Part shown: positions 19,286 to 31,241 of the stretch, piece by piece
Layout of the letters: each line of letters begins with the position of its first letter
Numbering within the stretch: position 1 is the first letter of the stretch
Origin: Amanita rubescens
Taxonomy: Eukaryota; Basidiomycota; Agaricomycetes; Agaricales; Amanitaceae
Direction: 5' to 3'
Assembly (NCBI GenBank): GCA_015039365.1
Contig: WION01000021.1
Coordinates: forward strand, 124,001-188,000
Length of the DNA stretch: 64,000 nt
The notes under the pieces: model-generated
The model's input: the letters and a program-made list of their open reading frames with translations, nothing else
What the model was told of the DNA's origin: nothing
Database searches by the model: none
Translations under genes and position numbers: made by a program

Positions 19286-20112
19286 TGTCTACAACGCGTA
19301 AACGAGATTTTGAAGAGTTCCAAATCGATTTCAATTTGATTGACGAGGAAGACGATGTCCTGTCGAGTGGTAGCGACGAACCACCGTGAGCCGTGCACAA
19401 CACATTCATATATGCTACGCTACCTTCAAGTCCATATGAACAGACTTGATATGATGTTGATTGCGCAGCAACTCGCCGGTGAGAATATCTCGAGTTGCCT
19501 CCCATCATTTTTATTAAACTTTTTTTGGTTTACAGCCGCGAAGGAGAAGCGACGCGAAGAGAAGGAAGTCAAATTACTCAAGGCCGCAGAAAAGCAACTA
19601 GATCAAGAGGTAAGGGGCGCATATATCGACGATAACGAATGATTGTCACTTCGAGCATAGCTCGCTAGGCCCGTCGAAGCGGTTAGGACAATGGTGAAAA
19701 ACGTGTTTGTCACTCTTCATGCCAATATTATCTGGAAGAAGACTTGAACCCGTGCAGCGAGAAGTTATACGAAAAGTTTTTGATCGATTATGCTACCTGC
19801 GAAGATAAAATCCGGTCGCTTTGGGTACAGTTATTTGAAGAGCATGAAAAACTCCACGTGCGTCCCATCCGGACTTTCCTGTCCCTGCGCGTTCAAGTGT
19901 TTTTCTTTTTATCATGTGCAGGTTATCGAGCGTGCTCTACATGAGAAGCACGAAAAAGCAGCAACTCGCCATGAAGGACAAGAGATTGAGGCTTTGTCGA
20001 AAATTCATACCGCGCACGAAGGTCAGACTCGGTTTTGCGTCGAGGGTTCGATTTTCCCGTGCTGATTGTTCGCAGAGAAGAAAAGAATTATAGATCAGTT
20101 ATTGGCATCGTA
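19286..20112 (+). CDS. Small coiled-coil protein, uncharacterised
   Basis: Starting at ATG 19286 (MSTTRKRDFEEFQ) and using GT-AG introns, one frame can be followed through six short exons. It has an acidic N-terminus (IDEEDDVLSSGSDEPP), then QLA, then a Lys/Glu-rich helix (AAKEKRREEKEVKLLKAAEK). A segment reading DNGEKRVCHSSCQYYLEED follows, entered with the acceptor at about 19687, then EKLYEKFLIDYATCEDKIRS. The end is VIERALHEKHEKAATRHEG ... EKKRIIDQLLAS and TAA at 20110-20112. About 155 residues, mainly helical. I do not recognise the family. A degraded duplicate lies at 22258-22720. Confidence 0.55.
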
Positions 20113-20348
20113 AAGCAGATACGATGCGTATGCAACAAGCGGTAATAGATAATAGGTATAATACAAGACGAGTAATACGTTCAATTTGACGTATCTGACG
20201 TGTAACGCCCCGCAAGCACAGATATAGAAGTAAATAGCAATGTGTACGTTGGAAAATGTGACCATGAACTGCCGCCAACAGTTGAAGGTAGGACGTATAG
20301 CGTCAACAGAGGTACCCCATGAGAGCCGGCATTGATGCGATGGGCAAA
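20113..20348. other. Intergenic, no gene seen
   Basis: Short spacer without supported features. Confidence 0.4.
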
Positions 20349-20948
20349 TCAGGTAAAGATCCCGTCGAGTACCACAGCCTCTTTGCTGCTTTCTACACCT
20401 GGAAGAGATGGATCATGACGATAATGGTACGCGCTCTCGTAGCGCGAGGGTTTCGGCGAGACGCCCTGCCGATAGCGGCTGTATCTTTTTAAACGCGTAG
20501 AGGGATGGTATGACCAGAGAATTTGATTGTATGAGTGGAGAAACTTGAAGTTTGGGTTGACGGTGCACGGCTTCACCGTCCGGGCTGGGACTTCCGCGTC
20601 TTGATCGAGGTCTTGAATCGGTTCTGAGTCAGATTGGGTCTCAGTCCGCAGCAGCTTCTGGTGATGCGCGCCGTCCTTGCTCTCGTTCTGACTCTAACAG
20701 CGTAAGGAAAAGGGTCTGCCCCTCACCGCGAGTACAAAGAAGGGTGTCGAGGAGATGAGAACGGTAAGGTCGCTCATTTTCGTGCTGCTGGGCGTTGAAG
20801 GCGGACATTGGTGCCAGGAAACCCGTTTGTTGGATGCTCTGCAGCACAGGAATGCCGACAACATAGGCTGGTTTCCCTGGGCGTCCAGCGGTGTTGTTGC
20901 GCCGTATGCATCCGCTTTGGCGTGTTGTTTGGGTCGATGATGGTAAAA
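20349..20948 (-). CDS. Possible spliced gene, uncharacterised
   Basis: Two protein-like stretches in neighbouring frames can be read: GRPGKPAYVVGIPVLQ followed by LLDTLLCTRG near 20.7-20.9 kb, and TETQSDSEPIQDLDQDAEV through KPSRYESAYHYRHDPS to a stop at 20349. A GT near 20729 and AG sites before 20.66 kb could connect them, but I could not fix one unambiguous splice. The product resembles no family I know. Could be a decayed gene. Confidence 0.3.
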
Positions 20949-21246
20949 GTCATAGCTGAGAAAACTCTATTACACAATATATGCTAGGATGGGGATCACA
21001 CTTACATTATTTAAGCTAAAAGCTTCCTCAAACGATGTACTTGTCAAAGCGTTTGTACCAGGCCAAGAACTGATAATTGGAGATCTGGGTACCATACCCC
21101 TACAAGTCCTTAGGGATAGTGCAACGCTGCCACGTCGCGAAAATCGAGTATTGATTGAATTTGCTTTAGTAAACTAGAACCTAATCACCTCATATCAAGA
21201 ATGAGACTTTCGGCTGCCTCTTGGGTCTAAAGGGATAAAAATAAAG
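20949..21246. repeat. Spacer with segment repeated at 22720-22835
   Basis: About 110 bp here (roughly 20948-21065, containing AAACGATGTACTTG and AAAGCGTTTGTACCAGG) recur near 22720-22835 and again, more diverged, near 28095-28190. This is part of a dispersed segmental repeat. No gene is seen. Confidence 0.55.
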
Positions 21247-22211
21247 TTAACGATCTTGTACACCAATAGAAGAGATATATTTCTGGATGTTTTCTTCCGC
21301 CGTGCCAGTCCAGTCAGTGCCCTCAACCTGGCAGGCCTTCCACGATGGCATGGCACGCGTCGCCGCAAGGATGTCAGCGATGACGTCTGCATTTAGTGCT
21401 AGCGTATGTTGGCTTGATGATGCCGTCATCATAGGTTGAGACGGCAGCTGAACTTGCGCAGATACGTGGATGTGGTTGTCTGGTGGGGCGTCACGTTTGA
21501 AGGAACCTGATGCATTGTCGAACACTTGTTTCGACAAGATCCAGTCTTGCCAAAGTATGTCATTGGGGATAGTTGGAACAACAGTTTGAAAGGGGTGAAA
21601 TCCACGGACGCGCATCTCATGGATTAAGAATAGGGAAGGGAAGGGCGCATATCTATCCTTGATATCAAGAGCGATAGCTTTACCGTGGAACTGCTGAAGA
21701 TCCTCGTCATTAGAGTAGTTGATAAACACGAACTTGCGAATCTGTTTACTATAAATGCTTGGCCCGAATCAAAGACGAATCAAATCTCACGTCTGGACAG
21801 AAACGGATGAAGAAACCATATGCGTTGAATATCCCACGATGGGTTTTACACATAATCATGCCATCGCGCGGTTCATGGCGGGGTGTATCTTTGGCTTCCC
21901 GAGGGATCCAACCGCGAACTTTGAGGCCATTCCACTGTCTCTCACATTAGCCTTAGGAGGGCTCAAATACCGTTTTGACTTACAGTATGAGGTTCTGAAT
22001 CCATGATGACGTGGCAATGCTCTAAACTCTCGACAGTAGATTGCCCGCAGATGACGCAGCGACATTGTCCCAGGAACCGGTCTCGTCGATCTAATCCAGT
22101 ATGGAATGCGGTAGTCGTCGACAAAGCCGACACCTCACGGTCTGACCAATCATACCCACGGGGTGGTCCGGGTGAAGGGAGAGGAAGTACGATACGAGAT
22201 AGAAGTGCCAT
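21247..22211 (-). CDS. Fungal HNH-type protein (copy 2)
   Basis: Exons 22211-21984, 21934-21791 and 21741-21247 give 288 residues. It shows CVICGQSTVESLEHCHV, then HEPRDGMIMCKTHRGIFNAY and the conserved C-terminal region (KFVFINYSND, HEMRVRGFHPF, TDWTGTAEENIQKYISS). It is the inverted paralogue of copy 1, with the same exon phases and an identical 144-nt middle exon, so the pair arose by duplication with inversion. In the HNH core the IIPK of copy 1 is replaced by VIMD, which may weaken metal or DNA contacts. Confidence 0.72.
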
Positions 22212-22257
22212 GATGCGAGTGTCGTTCCCTTGAACACGTGACTAGTAGATAGCTTTA

Positions 22258-22720
22258 ATCAATTTCAATTTGATTGACGAGGAAGGCAGGGGTAGCAACG
22301 AACCACCATGAGCCACGCACAACACATTCATATACGCTACGCTATACCTTCGAACGTATATAAACAGACTCGATATGATGTTGATAGCGCAGTCGCATCA
22401 TTTTTATTAAACTTTTGGTTTACAGCCGCGAAGGAGAAGCGACGCGAAGAGAAGGGAGTCAAATTGCTCAAGGCCGCGGAGAAGCAACTAGATCAAGAGG
22501 TAAGGGGCGCAATCGACAATAACGAATGATTGTCACCTCGAGCATAGCTTGCTAGGCCCGTCGAAGCGGTTAGGACAATGGCGAAAAACGTGTCCGTCAC
22601 TCTTCATGCCAATATTATCTGGAAGAAGTCTTGAACCCGTGCAGCGAGAAGGCTACCTGCGAAGATAAAATCCAGTCGCTTTGGGTACAGTTATTTGAAG
22701 AGCATGAAAAAAAGTCGTAG
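22258..22720 (+). pseudogene. Broken duplicate of the small coiled-coil gene
   Basis: About 80-90% similar to 19326-19850: NFNLIDEE, the two introns, AAKEKRREEKGVKLLKAAEK and WVQLFEEHEK are all recognisable. The ATG exon start is absent, part of the EKLYEKFLIDY segment is deleted, and the 3' exon is replaced by the repeat seen at 20948. It ends without the IIDQ terminus. Confidence 0.7.
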
Positions 22721-22758
22721 CTGAGAACATTACACAATACACGCTAGGACGGGATCAC

Positions 22759-23476
22759 ACATACATTCAGGTCGAAATTCGCGATTAGCTTCCCCCAAAC
22801 GATGTACTTGCTAGCAAAGCGTTTGTACCAGGCTTTCGTGTTTTTCCTTTCGACATGTTAGAACCACAGATCCCGATAGCGACAAGGGTTCGTCGATGTG
22901 TTGGTCGATAGGCGTGAACCATGGCTGATGATAACGAGGGGATTAACCAGGAAGAGCGAAGGCAAGCTAGCGACGCTTACCACCGAATGACTGCTTAGCT
23001 GTACCTCCGAGCATCGTATCCCTCCCCGCAATACATATTCTCTAGACAAATGGTTGTGAGGCCCAGAAAGAGCAAAGGAATGTGCAGTCTTACGTGGTCC
23101 ATTGAAACCGACGCGTCAAGCATGTCCTATCGATGGTGAGTAAAATCCTACCCCGTCAAACTGGGTCAACGTTTGCGGAATGTAGTCTTGAGTTGGAGAG
23201 ATTGGCGTCAGTTGTAGTGCTTGTTAAATAAGATCCGTTTTCGAGCACCACGCGCTACTGATGGCAAGCCGAGTCGAATACCAAGTGAAAGAAACCAGGG
23301 GCGATGGACGACGCGACTGGCAAGAACTTATGACGCCGTGAGGCAGCGACAGTCTGTATGGCTATGGCTCGTGCAGTAGTATTTTCAAAGCGGAGTGTGA
23401 AGCGGGCCCGGGCGTAAATATTTGGCGCAACTTTCGGGCACGCCAGCTGCCATTTGCCGCTTTAGGAAGGGATGCA
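22759..23476 (-). repeat. Left direct repeat flanking the STAND gene, decayed DAP1-like gene
   Basis: This block recurs downstream of the STAND gene at about 28102-28988. Read on the minus strand it contains a decayed copy of the DAP1-like gene found intact at 35253-35947: a fragment around ENMYCGEGYD, the shared splice donor with TAAGCGTCGCTAGCTTGCC after it, and a remnant of the exon encoding the TPLDQPIDKLTDLVPSE segment near 22900. Indels and stops show it is dead. Confidence 0.65.
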
Positions 23477-23756
23477 TCCACCTGGTCAATGACGCGCAAA
23501 ACTCGATGGTGATTCATATCCTCTGCGTTCTCAAGGAACGTGCCCAGTCATTCCGACCAAGACGAACCGGGCATTGAAACGGGCTCGTATTTGCAGCATA
23601 GCGGGGTTTGCCGATATTACTTTTCCACGGTGTTGATTGTGACACACGTTACATCTTTTCTTTACCTTTGACCACGACAAAGATTGTTGATTGATACCAG
23701 GTAGCTTTCACCTGTGCCACAATGAATAGAAATACTAACAACTGCATGCAGCAAAC
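23477..23756. promoter_or_regulatory. Upstream region of the intact STAND-TPR gene
   Basis: The sequence changes from GC-balanced repeat to AT-rich DNA around 23.62 kb. No clear TATA box was identified. Confidence 0.3.
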
Positions 23757-26700
23757 ATGTCAAACCCTCCTCAGACTCCTGTGGGACCTGGATTTTTTAA
23801 TGGGTCCCACAACTTCTCCATCTCAAACTGCCAATTTACACAGGTGATTAAGCTCATGTCTATATTGCCTATCTGTTAGCATGTTAACAGTCTTGACACA
23901 TAGGTAACTGCTGTCAGCCAGCCAGCTTCTGTTGAAACTGTTATACCACCACTGCCATCCCTGAAGCATTCTAGTACTTTCTTCATGGGTAGAGATGAAT
24001 ACTTGCAAAGGCTCAAAGACCATTTTAGCTCCCAAATTGAAGGCCAAAGGAAATCATTCCTCTTACATGGCCTAGGAGGCATTGGTAAAACTCAGATCTG
24101 CCTCAAGTTCATTGAACAAAATCCTGATTTGTGAGCATTTCATCAATCTAGTACTGATACAAAATGAACCAATTATCCCAGGTTTTCTGAAGTATTCTGG
24201 CTTGATGCTTCTTCAGATGCTACTATTGAACTTGGACTGATGCAAATTGCTCAGGCTAACAATGCCCCACCGGAAGCAAAGCAATCCCCTGGATCTGTTC
24301 TCAAATGGATTTCTCAGAGATCCAGGTGGCTTATAATATATGATAGTGCAGATGGCCATTACTCTGTGGTTGAAAAGTTCCTCCCACCTGGGAATGGTGG
24401 AAATGTATTGATCACAAGTAGGAATGAGGGATTGAAGAGGCTGGTATCAGATGCAGAGAATGTTCTTCACATGGAAGATGAGAAGGCTATTTCACTGCTT
24501 TTGAAGTCAGCCATGCTGGATAGTTCATCTGATCATATTAAAACATTGGCTAAGAGGGTTGTGTCAGACCTGGGAGGGATACCCCTTGCTCTTGACCAAG
24601 CAGGGTCATACATCCAAAGCTGTGGTTGCAGAATTGATGATTACCTTGATCTATTCAAAAAGAATAAGCACCAACTGATGTCAAGGAGAGGATTCAAGGG
24701 TGCATCTGGATATGGAACATCTACATATGGAACATGGGATATTTCAATGCAGCAGATTACAGATGTGGCTGAGAAGGGAAGCAAGGAAGAAGCCCAGGCA
24801 GCACAAAGTGCAATCAGGCTATTGAGAATGTTTGCTTTTTTAAATAATGAGAACATCCCTGAAGAGTTATTTAAGAATGCTGCAGAGAATTACATAAGGG
24901 CCAATGTTGATGCAAGTCAGACTGCTTTTTCATCACCAGCAAATCTATTGGACAATCAGACCTTGTTTTTGGGTGAAGAGGGAGAATGGGACAGAATGCA
25001 GTTCTTGGATGGGATACAAATTCTACTCTCATTTTCTTTGATCAAGGCTGTCAATAATCTGTATTCAATGCACCTTCTAGTGAATTCCTGGATCAGGAAT
25101 TGCATACCCAAAGGAGAGGCCACTGATCACTACTGTAGAGCAAGAGCATTGTTGTCCTGTTCAATTGTTCTTGACTGGGATATTGACAACTATGCATTCT
25201 GCAGACTGCTTGCACCACACATTAGGACAAATGATTTGCAGGCATCAGAATTGGGATTGCAACAGAGGTATGGTGGCAATGAATATGACAAATATGCACT
25301 TGTATTTCATCATGTTGGTAGCTGGGATGAAGAGGAGAGGATTTTGCAAGCTGCATTTGATGAAAGGAAATCAAAGCTGGGATCAGACCACTGTGAAACT
25401 CTTGCTTCCTTATACTACTTGTCATTGACATACTTGAATCAAGGAAGGTGGGGGGAAGCAGAGAAGCTGCAGTTGGAAGTAATTGATGGAAGGAAAAAAA
25501 CACTTCGGTCAGGTCACCTTGACACTCTGACAGCTGTGGATAGCTTGGCAAAGACATATTGGCACCAGAGCAGGTTTGGTGAGGCAGAGAGGCTGCAGGT
25601 GGATGTCATGAATGCAAGAAAGGAGAAGCTGGGATCAGACCATCTGAACACTCTCTTGACTATGAATAATTTAGCAGTGACATACTTTAGCCAGGGCAAG
25701 TGGGATGATGCAGAGAAGTTGCAGGTGGATGTGCTAACTGCAAGGAAAGCAAAGCTTGGGTCTGATCATCCAGACACTCTTGAAACAATGGGAAAATTGG
25801 CATTGACATACTTTAGCCAGGACAGATGGGATGAAGCAGAGAAGCTGCAGGTGGTTGTGTTAAATGCAAAGAAAGCAAAGCTTGGATTAGATCACCCAGA
25901 AACTCTCAATTCCATGCATAATTTATCATCAACATACCGTAGCATTGGGAGGCATGGTGAGGCAGAGAAGCTGCTGGTAGATGTAATTCATGTATCAAAA
26001 GCAAAACTTGGATCAGACCATCCAGACACTCTATCTGCCATGGAAAGTTTGGGGATGACATATGCTAATCAGGGAAGGTGGGGTGATGCAGAAAAGCTGC
26101 AAGTGGATGTAATGACTAGAAGTAAAGTAAAGTTTGGATCAGACCACCAAGATACTCTCATGATTATGAGCAATCTGGCATGCACTTACAGGACACAGGG
26201 CAGGTGGGCTGATGCAGAAAAGCTGCAAGTGGAGGTAATGGACACAATGACAGAAAAGCTAGGAACAGACCACCCTGACACCCTTGGTGTCATGGACAAT
26301 CTGGCATCAATATACCTATCTCAGGCAAGATTTGATGAAGCAGAGAAACTGCAGGTGCAGGTGATGAATGCAAGAAAAACAAAGTTGGGATTAAGTCATC
26401 TAGACACTCTTGCATCCATGCACAATCTGGCATATACATACTTTGAGAAAGGAAGGTGGGATGAGGCAGAGAAACTTATGTTGGATGTGTTGAGTGTAAT
26501 TAGAATGACACATGGATCAGACTTTTCAGAAACTATTACCACCATGAACAGTCTGGCAGGAATATACTTGCGTTGGGGAAGGTGGACTGAGGCAGAAAAG
26601 CTGCAGGTGGATGTGGTGAATGCAAGAAAAGAAAAGCTTGGATCAGATCATCCAGACACTCTTGCTGCAATCCATGATCTGGCAGTAATATACATGGCTC

Positions 26701-27868
26701 TGGGAAAGTGGGATAAGTCTGAGAATCTGCACATGGATGCTGTGAATGCTATGAAAGTAAAGCTTGGATCAGACCACCCAGATACACTAACTGCAACAAT
26801 GAGTTTGGCATTGACATACAGAAAGCAGGGGAGATGGGATGAGGCAGAGAGGCTATGCATTGATGTGCTTAATGCAAGGAAAACAAAGCTTGGGTCAGAC
26901 CACCTGGAGACTTTCACTGCCATGGACAATTTGGGATTGATATATTCATATCAGGGAAGGTCAGGTGAGGCAGAGAAGTTGCACATAGATGTGATGAAAG
27001 CCACTATGATAAAGCTTGGATCAGACCATCCAAGAACTCTCAATGCAATGAACAATCTAGCATTAGCATACAGTGGTCAAGACAGGTGGGATGAGGCAGA
27101 AAAGCTACATGTGGATGCAATGAATGGCATGAAAACAAAGCTTGGACCAGAGCATCCAGACACACTTAATGCCATGAATGGTTTAGCATCAACATACAGG
27201 AAGCAGGGGAAATTAGATGAGGCAGAAAATCTGTTCATTCATGTGATGAATGTAAGAAAGGCAAGGCTTATATCAGATCACCCTGACACTCTTGGCACCA
27301 TGGCTGAGTTGGCATCGACATTTGAAAGTCAAGGAAAATGGGATGAAGCACAGTCTTTGCTCTCTCCTACTATCCAGACTATGCAGCAAGTTTTGGGATC
27401 TCAACATCCCAATACACTTTCTGCTATGGGAACCCTTTCTAATATTTGCCAGAGAAGGCAGCAAGACCAAGATCAACTTGGGAAGATGGTATGTCACTCA
27501 AGTCAAATTTAAATTTATCCAATCTCTTCTTTTGCACAGCAGTTGGAAATTGAAAAGCCTAAGGAGGAATCAGACCAGGGGGTTCAACCAATGGTAGGTC
27601 ACATAGGCTTGATCTGATTTCAATCTAATCCTTAGCATACATAGCTTTCCAGGGCTAACAATCAGCTAGAGTTTGTAAAATGCCAGGAACCAGATCAGCA
27701 CCAAGAAAGGGTACTTATGGTATGTCATGCATAATTATTTCAATCTTATACTTAATGTGTCCTTTAATCTAGCCTTTAAATTCTTGTGAACAGTCAGGCA
27801 TTGCAGTACAGCCTAAGCATAAATTGGTCAAAGAGCTTAAAGGCTGGTGGAGAAAGTTGAAGCATTGA
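23757..27868 (+). CDS. STAND receptor-like protein: short N-terminal motif, NB-ARC, 16 TPRs
   Basis: Six exons join in frame (23757-23843, 23904-24130, 24182-27488, 27540-27593, 27687-27719, 27794-27868), 1260 residues. Exon 1 encodes a 29-residue leader with GFFNGSHNFSISNCQFTQ. Exon 2 carries the P-loop (LLHGLGGIGKTQI). Exon 3 carries the Walker-B-like WLIIYDSAD, VLITSRN and GGIPLALDQAG, a helical region, and then 16 full plus one partial TPR of 42 residues with KLC-type signatures (SDHPDTL, DEAEKLQVDV). The last exons end in the basic tail KELKGWWRKLKH, also found in the copy at 13285. NB-ARC/TPR proteins of fungi are thought to act as NLR-like sensors or signal switches; the ligand is unknown. 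The gene is AT-rich and sits between two direct repeats. Confidence 0.9.
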
Positions 27869-28101
27869 TCATATGCATGTACATGTAAATGATCAGTCTT
27901 ACTATAAATTTCAGCTTTGAGTGGTATGACAATAAAACTTTTGTTATCCCAAACCATCAATATTGATGTATGTAAGTTGATTATTTGATTTTTTACAGCC
28001 TGCCCCAATTCCCTGAGTAAAGATGTACGCAATTGGAATAAGTTTATGTATCATCCGGAGGCCGAGAAACAATGTTACGCGATGTACACTAAGACAGGGA
28101 T
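27869..28101. other. AT-rich 3' flank of the STAND gene
   Basis: No gene is seen. The AT-rich island ends near 28.05 kb, where the right direct repeat begins. Confidence 0.4.
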
Positions 28102-28988
28102 TGGCATACATACATTCATTCAAGCTGAAATCGGTGATTAGCTTCCCCAAACGATGTAGGAGGCTATTTGCTATCAAAGGGTTTGAACCAGGTATCCTTT
28201 CTTTCAACATGCCAGAACCATAGATCTTGAGAATAGCGACTCGTATGGTTCCGACAGTACTAGGTTAGTTATATGGGCGCGAGCGTGTCTGCATGAGGGG
28301 GTCAGCAAGGAAGAGTGGAAGTAAGCTAGCGACGCTTACCCAAGTTGAATCACTGCTTAGCTGCGCCTCCGAGCAACGCATCACTCCCCCCAATACATAT
28401 CCTCTAGATGCTTGTTAGGCCAAGAACGAGCAAAGGAATGCGCAGCATTATCAGGTCCATAGAAACCAGCGATACGTCAAACACCATCCCATTGATGGCG
28501 AGTAAAATCCTACCTCCGTCTTTCCCATCAGACTGGGCCAACATTTGCGGAGTACATTCCTTGAAAGGTCAGTGGGACGGTACGATTCGGGAATCTTTGC
28601 GTACTCAAACTTAAACCCGGGAATAACAGGATTGGAGGAGCACAAGACCGGGGAAAAACGATGCGCCGGACAGAGCAAAGGATGTAGAGTAAAACAGCGG
28701 TGCGCGTAGACCCATGTAGGAGGGATTGGTGTCAGTCGTTGTATTTGTTAAGGTGCGTTTTTCGAGCACTACGCGTTGCTAGATGATGGCAAGCCAAGTC
28801 GAATACAACAGAGAACGCAAGGCAATACTAGCGGGCAATGAACGACGCGACTGGGAAGAAATTACAATGAGGGAGCGACAGCCTGTAAGTGTAACAGGCA
28901 GGCGCGAGCGGAGCATGAAGCGGGCGCAAACTTTTGGCGCGACTTTCGGGCACGGCCACCGGCTCTTTGCCGCTTTTGGATGCATCGG
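28102..28988 (-). repeat. Right direct repeat, decayed DAP1-like gene
   Basis: It matches the left repeat in the same orientation across shared landmarks (ATTAGCTTCCCC, AGCTAGCGACGCTTACC, GACTTTCGGGCACG). On the minus strand, 28620-28290 preserves GGTAGGATTTTACTCGCCAT (the GRILLAING strand of the DAP1-like protein), a diverged exon 2 ending in AAKQ-stop-FNL, and the donor GTAAGCGTCGC. Stops and deletions make it non-functional. Confidence 0.65.
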
Positions 28989-29247
28989 GCCCGTACCGCT
29001 CCGCAAACCTCTTTCCTGAATCCTTGTGCCTGACACGAGGAAGAACCTGGTTTTATTTTCCAACTCGTGCAAAGTTGTCACGACTTCGGCTAGGAGAGAT
29101 TCTGACGGGTAGTTGGAGCTACTCGGACAATAACAATCTAAACTCCATCGCGAGCTCTTGGATCAAATGGTTTCGGCGCGTCCAGAGCTGCCAGAGTCCG
29201 CCACCCCCACCTTCAGATTTTCGGGATAAACTAGACCAGCGCATGGT

Positions 29248-29509
29248 ATGGAACGCATCGAGCGCCCAACAATTTATCAATGCTCCCCTTGTGGTCGTGT
29301 ATCCTTTTTTTACCGCTCAAAGTCTGGTACGCAAGCTCTGCTCAAGGACGAATGGAGATGGCATAGGTAATATGCTTACAACGCCATAATTCAGCGGACT
29401 GAACCACTTCCACAGGTCGCAAACCCTCCAACGCCTGAGCTCACTGGGCCCGCACCGTCTGTCCTTCATTTCGACCCTCCGCTCATCCATCGATCATATG
29501 CTCAGCTAG
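29248..29509 (+). CDS. Possible small Cys-pair protein, uncharacterised
   Basis: An ATG at 29248 opens a frame with MERIERPTIYQCSPCGRV, then SGTQALLKDEWRWH. Across a GT-AG intron (GTAATATG ... CCACAG, about 29366-29415) it continues as RSQTLQRLSSLG to TAG at 29507-29509. The C-x2-C pair hints at a metal site. Short and unsupported by any paralogue, so tentative. The following 300 bp may hold another coding fragment (SKNPRPWLWLRAAYPRR). Confidence 0.25.
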
Positions 29510-30187
29510 TCTCCAAGAACCCAAGACCTTGGTTGTGGCTTCGAGCGGCGTACCCGCGGAGATTGGGTAGTCTGGAGTCGGGTGGACGTCCTGCTGATCA
29601 CTATGGTACGTATCCTCCACTGCGCAACAAATCCACGAGCTTATTTCAGTGAAAAGGCCCAAAATTTTCTTCCCAGCCACCTCCACTGTCAAATGACGCA
29701 GATCGCCATAGAAACTTCAATGACCTTCCATCAGAACACCGCTGCTAATGATAAATCGACGACACGCATCACTTTCGATTGGATGCGGAGCCAGGCTTGA
29801 GGAACTCCGATTAGTAACTGCTAGAACAGTCTCAATATTGCTATACACGCATCGATAACGTATCATTTGGAGCTCCTCTTGCCAAGCAGTGATCTTATGA
29901 CTGACATACTGGTTCCTCGGGCATCGGCGGTGATACGATTTACAATCTTACTATACATTCTGGAAGAAAACTCTTGCGCTAAATCGATCGTTCCCCGTCG
30001 ACTTCCAACACGCGATCCTACCGATTTAGATAGCAACGGCAGGTGACCCCCACGTGTACAGGACAGCTTCCATCGAAGGACACATGAGCGGATCCTACAT
30101 GTGCCTGTGGAGCTACCCCGGTCTTTTGGAAGATCGGAGAGGTATATGAACGTCCGTCGAGAGATTCTTATTCTCAACGCAATACCC
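29510..30187. other. Intergenic with unclear coding fragments
   Basis: Several protein-like but unconnected stretches; nothing that I can assign. No supported promoter or RNA gene. Confidence 0.35.
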
Positions 30188-30812
30188 ATGGCTGAAATCA
30201 ACTCCGGCTCTGTGTACCATATCACCAATGCAAAAGCTACCGGCAACGCTATGGACCTGTCCGGGACAGACCAGCGCCATCGTACGCCATTTACCTAACT
30301 TAATGCTATCTCGTTAAATGATGATTCCAGTTATCGGTTGGCCTAGTCACGAAGGGGACAATCAAAAGGTGTGATTCTCTGTTCTCATACAAGTCCGTTG
30401 GCGCTGATAGTTCGAAGTGGCACATTGAAAAAGTAGGCGACCATTACACGATAAGAAACGTGCGCTATGGCAAGTACATTGGTCTGGAAGCCCATCCAGA
30501 GAACAATGTCTCCGCTGTTGCTGTCGAGCAAGATTTCAAGTGGAATATAGTGCGAGACAAAGAGGATCCCTCCGTATACAGGTGATTGCGATATTCCATT
30601 TTTCTCAAGTGATACTTATATGAAAAAGATTCTTTGTACCCGGCACTCGTTTCAATCTTGACTTGACTAACCACGGGAGCGACAAAGGTGACACCCCGAT
30701 CGCAATTTGGGGTGCATGGGAAGGACGTAACCAATGTTGGAGTCTCCGACAGCGTAAGCATATATCACTTGACGTATTAGATGTGTTGATAACATATTTT
30801 GGTCCAGTCTGA
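30188..30812 (+). CDS. Ricin-type beta-trefoil lectin (lectin A)
   Basis: From ATG 30188 the frame MAEINSGSVYHITNAKATGN continues over five exons. Exon 1 ends after LSGTDQRH; a 38-nt micro-exon encodes LIGWPSHEGDNQK. The next intron falls exactly between Q-K and W of a QxW motif, and the third exon starts WHIEKVGDHYTIRNVRYGKY. The last parts read RFFVPGTRFNLDLTNHGSDK and GRNQCWSLRQ. The repeated Y-x-I-x-N/NQxW pattern of three trefoil repeats and about 150-170 residues fit the fungal ricin B-like lectins, which bind glycans and often serve in defence against grazers. No signal peptide is seen, so cytoplasmic storage is likely. The stop at 30810-30812 assumes read-through of a possible last intron. 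Confidence 0.7.
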
Positions 30813-31241
30813 TCGACGCTGGGAATATAGAGTACAAATATTGCTATCCGTTGTAACTATGTTGGAAAACAGCCATCGCTCCGGAATATAAGCTTTTTTT
30901 CAATTACGGTCCAAGACTCTTCATCTTATCGTCATTTCTGATCTCGGTCAAAATTGTTCGATTCTTGCTTGATTTTCAAGTTTCCACGCAAAGGGCCCAT
31001 TATCCCACTACATGATTTATGGAACCTTGAAACGTGCGTACGATGCGAACGTTCAGCTTCATTATGACTCCAAGATAGCGCGATCCTTCGCTATGAATAC
31101 ATCGTCCTTCCCATAACCATACAGAGCTGGAGCCAAAAAGCTGGCTTTACTATCTTATGGCATGCTTTCGGCCCGACCCTTTGGCATGCTGTGGGAATTG
31201 AAAATCAGGGTTTGCCCAATGCACCTTTATCGATAACAAAG
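30813..31241. promoter_or_regulatory. Intergenic and upstream region of the MYND gene
   Basis: No gene is seen; it contains the 3' flank of lectin A and the promoter side of the MYND gene. Confidence 0.35.

Noticed and set aside
22759..28988. CRISPR-like or phage-like interpretation of the spaced repeats
   Set aside because: Only two copies of a roughly 720-890 bp repeat, and the genome is fungal.
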